Shown one piece after another: positions 63,967 through 64,000 of a stretch of 64,000 nucleotides of DNA (positions within the stretch are counted from its first letter, which is position 1; the number at the start of each line of letters is the position of its first letter). A model generated the notes under the pieces. That model was not told the origin of the DNA. It searched no databases and worked only from the letters and a program-made list of their open reading frames with translations. The stretch lies in the NCBI RefSeq assembly GCF_030122805.1, contig NZ_CP126080.1, positions 1,927,001 to 1,991,000 of the forward strand, written 5' to 3'. Position numbers and translations under genes: made by a program. Source of the DNA: Mesobacillus sp. AQ2 (GTDB lineage Bacteria; Bacillota; Bacilli; Bacillales; Cytobacillaceae).

Positions 63967-64000
63967 ATGATGCAAGAGAAGGTAATGGTATCTGGCCAGA
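63967..64000 (+). CDS. start of a further gene, truncated by the window edge
   Basis: An AGGAGG site at 63957-63962 is followed by two ATG codons (63967 and 63970) and the frame MMQEKVMVSGQ. The second ATG has the better spacing. Too little is visible to assign a function. It lies 120 bp after E2, in an AT-rich gap without an obvious terminator, so it could belong to the same operon. Confidence 0.6.
   Translation, partial: MMQEKVMVSGQ

Overview
The window is a stretch of chromosome from an endospore-forming member of the Bacillaceae. The evidence is cotE, spoVK, ricA (ymcA), hfq, mreBH, glnRA and mutSL in an order close to that of Bacillus subtilis, strong AGGAGG-type ribosome sites, Gram-positive style sigA promoters, cre sites and GlnR boxes. 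Gene content and moderate GC suggest a Mesobacillus/Cytobacillus-like genus, but the genus is a guess.

Layout. (1) 1-7200: 3' end of a membrane-dipeptidase gene, a two-subunit 2-oxoacid:ferredoxin oxidoreductase (korAB), miaB-ricA and cotE. (2) 7200-12950: a respiratory sulfur/molybdenum module: a divergent polyferredoxin, a TorD-like chaperone, a possible 42-codon leader ORF, then a Tat-exported molybdopterin oxidoreductase, a four-cluster FeS subunit and an NrfD/PsrC membrane anchor. (3) 12950-21000: a 13-unit array of 52-bp hairpin repeats, a Nudix hydrolase, two small genes, a GNAT enzyme, a soluble PAS histidine kinase with its LuxR-type regulator, and an LnrLMN-like ABC exporter. (4) 21200-38300: mutS, a dispersed repeat, mutL, then the core block dinB-like, mreBH, miaA, hfq, spoVK, a glutaredoxin with its own palindromic operator, a V4R-STAS protein, a TRIC-type channel, hflX, ynbB, glnR, glnA. 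(5) 38300-50500: a phenylacetate island: paaK, paaABCD, an EthD protein, three crotonases, an aldehyde dehydrogenase, paaH, paaJ and paaX. (6) 50520-51560: a 20-unit array of 52-bp hairpin repeats. (7) 51670-55030: an S58 peptidase, a nitroreductase, a gamma carbonic anhydrase-like protein and a FabK/NMO-type FMN enzyme. (8) 55500-64000: an aromatic-amino-acid-type ABC importer, an FlK-like thioesterase, a phenylalanine-type dehydrogenase and a 2-oxoacid dehydrogenase E1alpha-E1beta-E2, then the start of another gene at the edge.

Regions 5 and 8 read as one pathway: uptake of Phe (or a related compound), deamination to phenylpyruvate, oxidative decarboxylation to phenylacetyl-CoA, then ring epoxidation and beta-oxidation by Paa enzymes. 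The three main promoters of these regions (paaK, importer, thioesterase) carry AACGTT-centred palindromes, and paaX has ATAACG half-sites repeated 11 bp apart. This suggests one regulon, probably under PaaX, with cre sites for catabolite control at the importer and the dehydrogenase.

The most unusual structure is the pair of 52-bp arrays. They lie 37 kb apart and share exact period, stem sequence, loop length and spacer length, but have different 25-bp spacer sequences. Two families of short dispersed elements with terminal inverted repeats (three copies of one, two of the other) also occur, mostly just downstream of intrinsic terminators.
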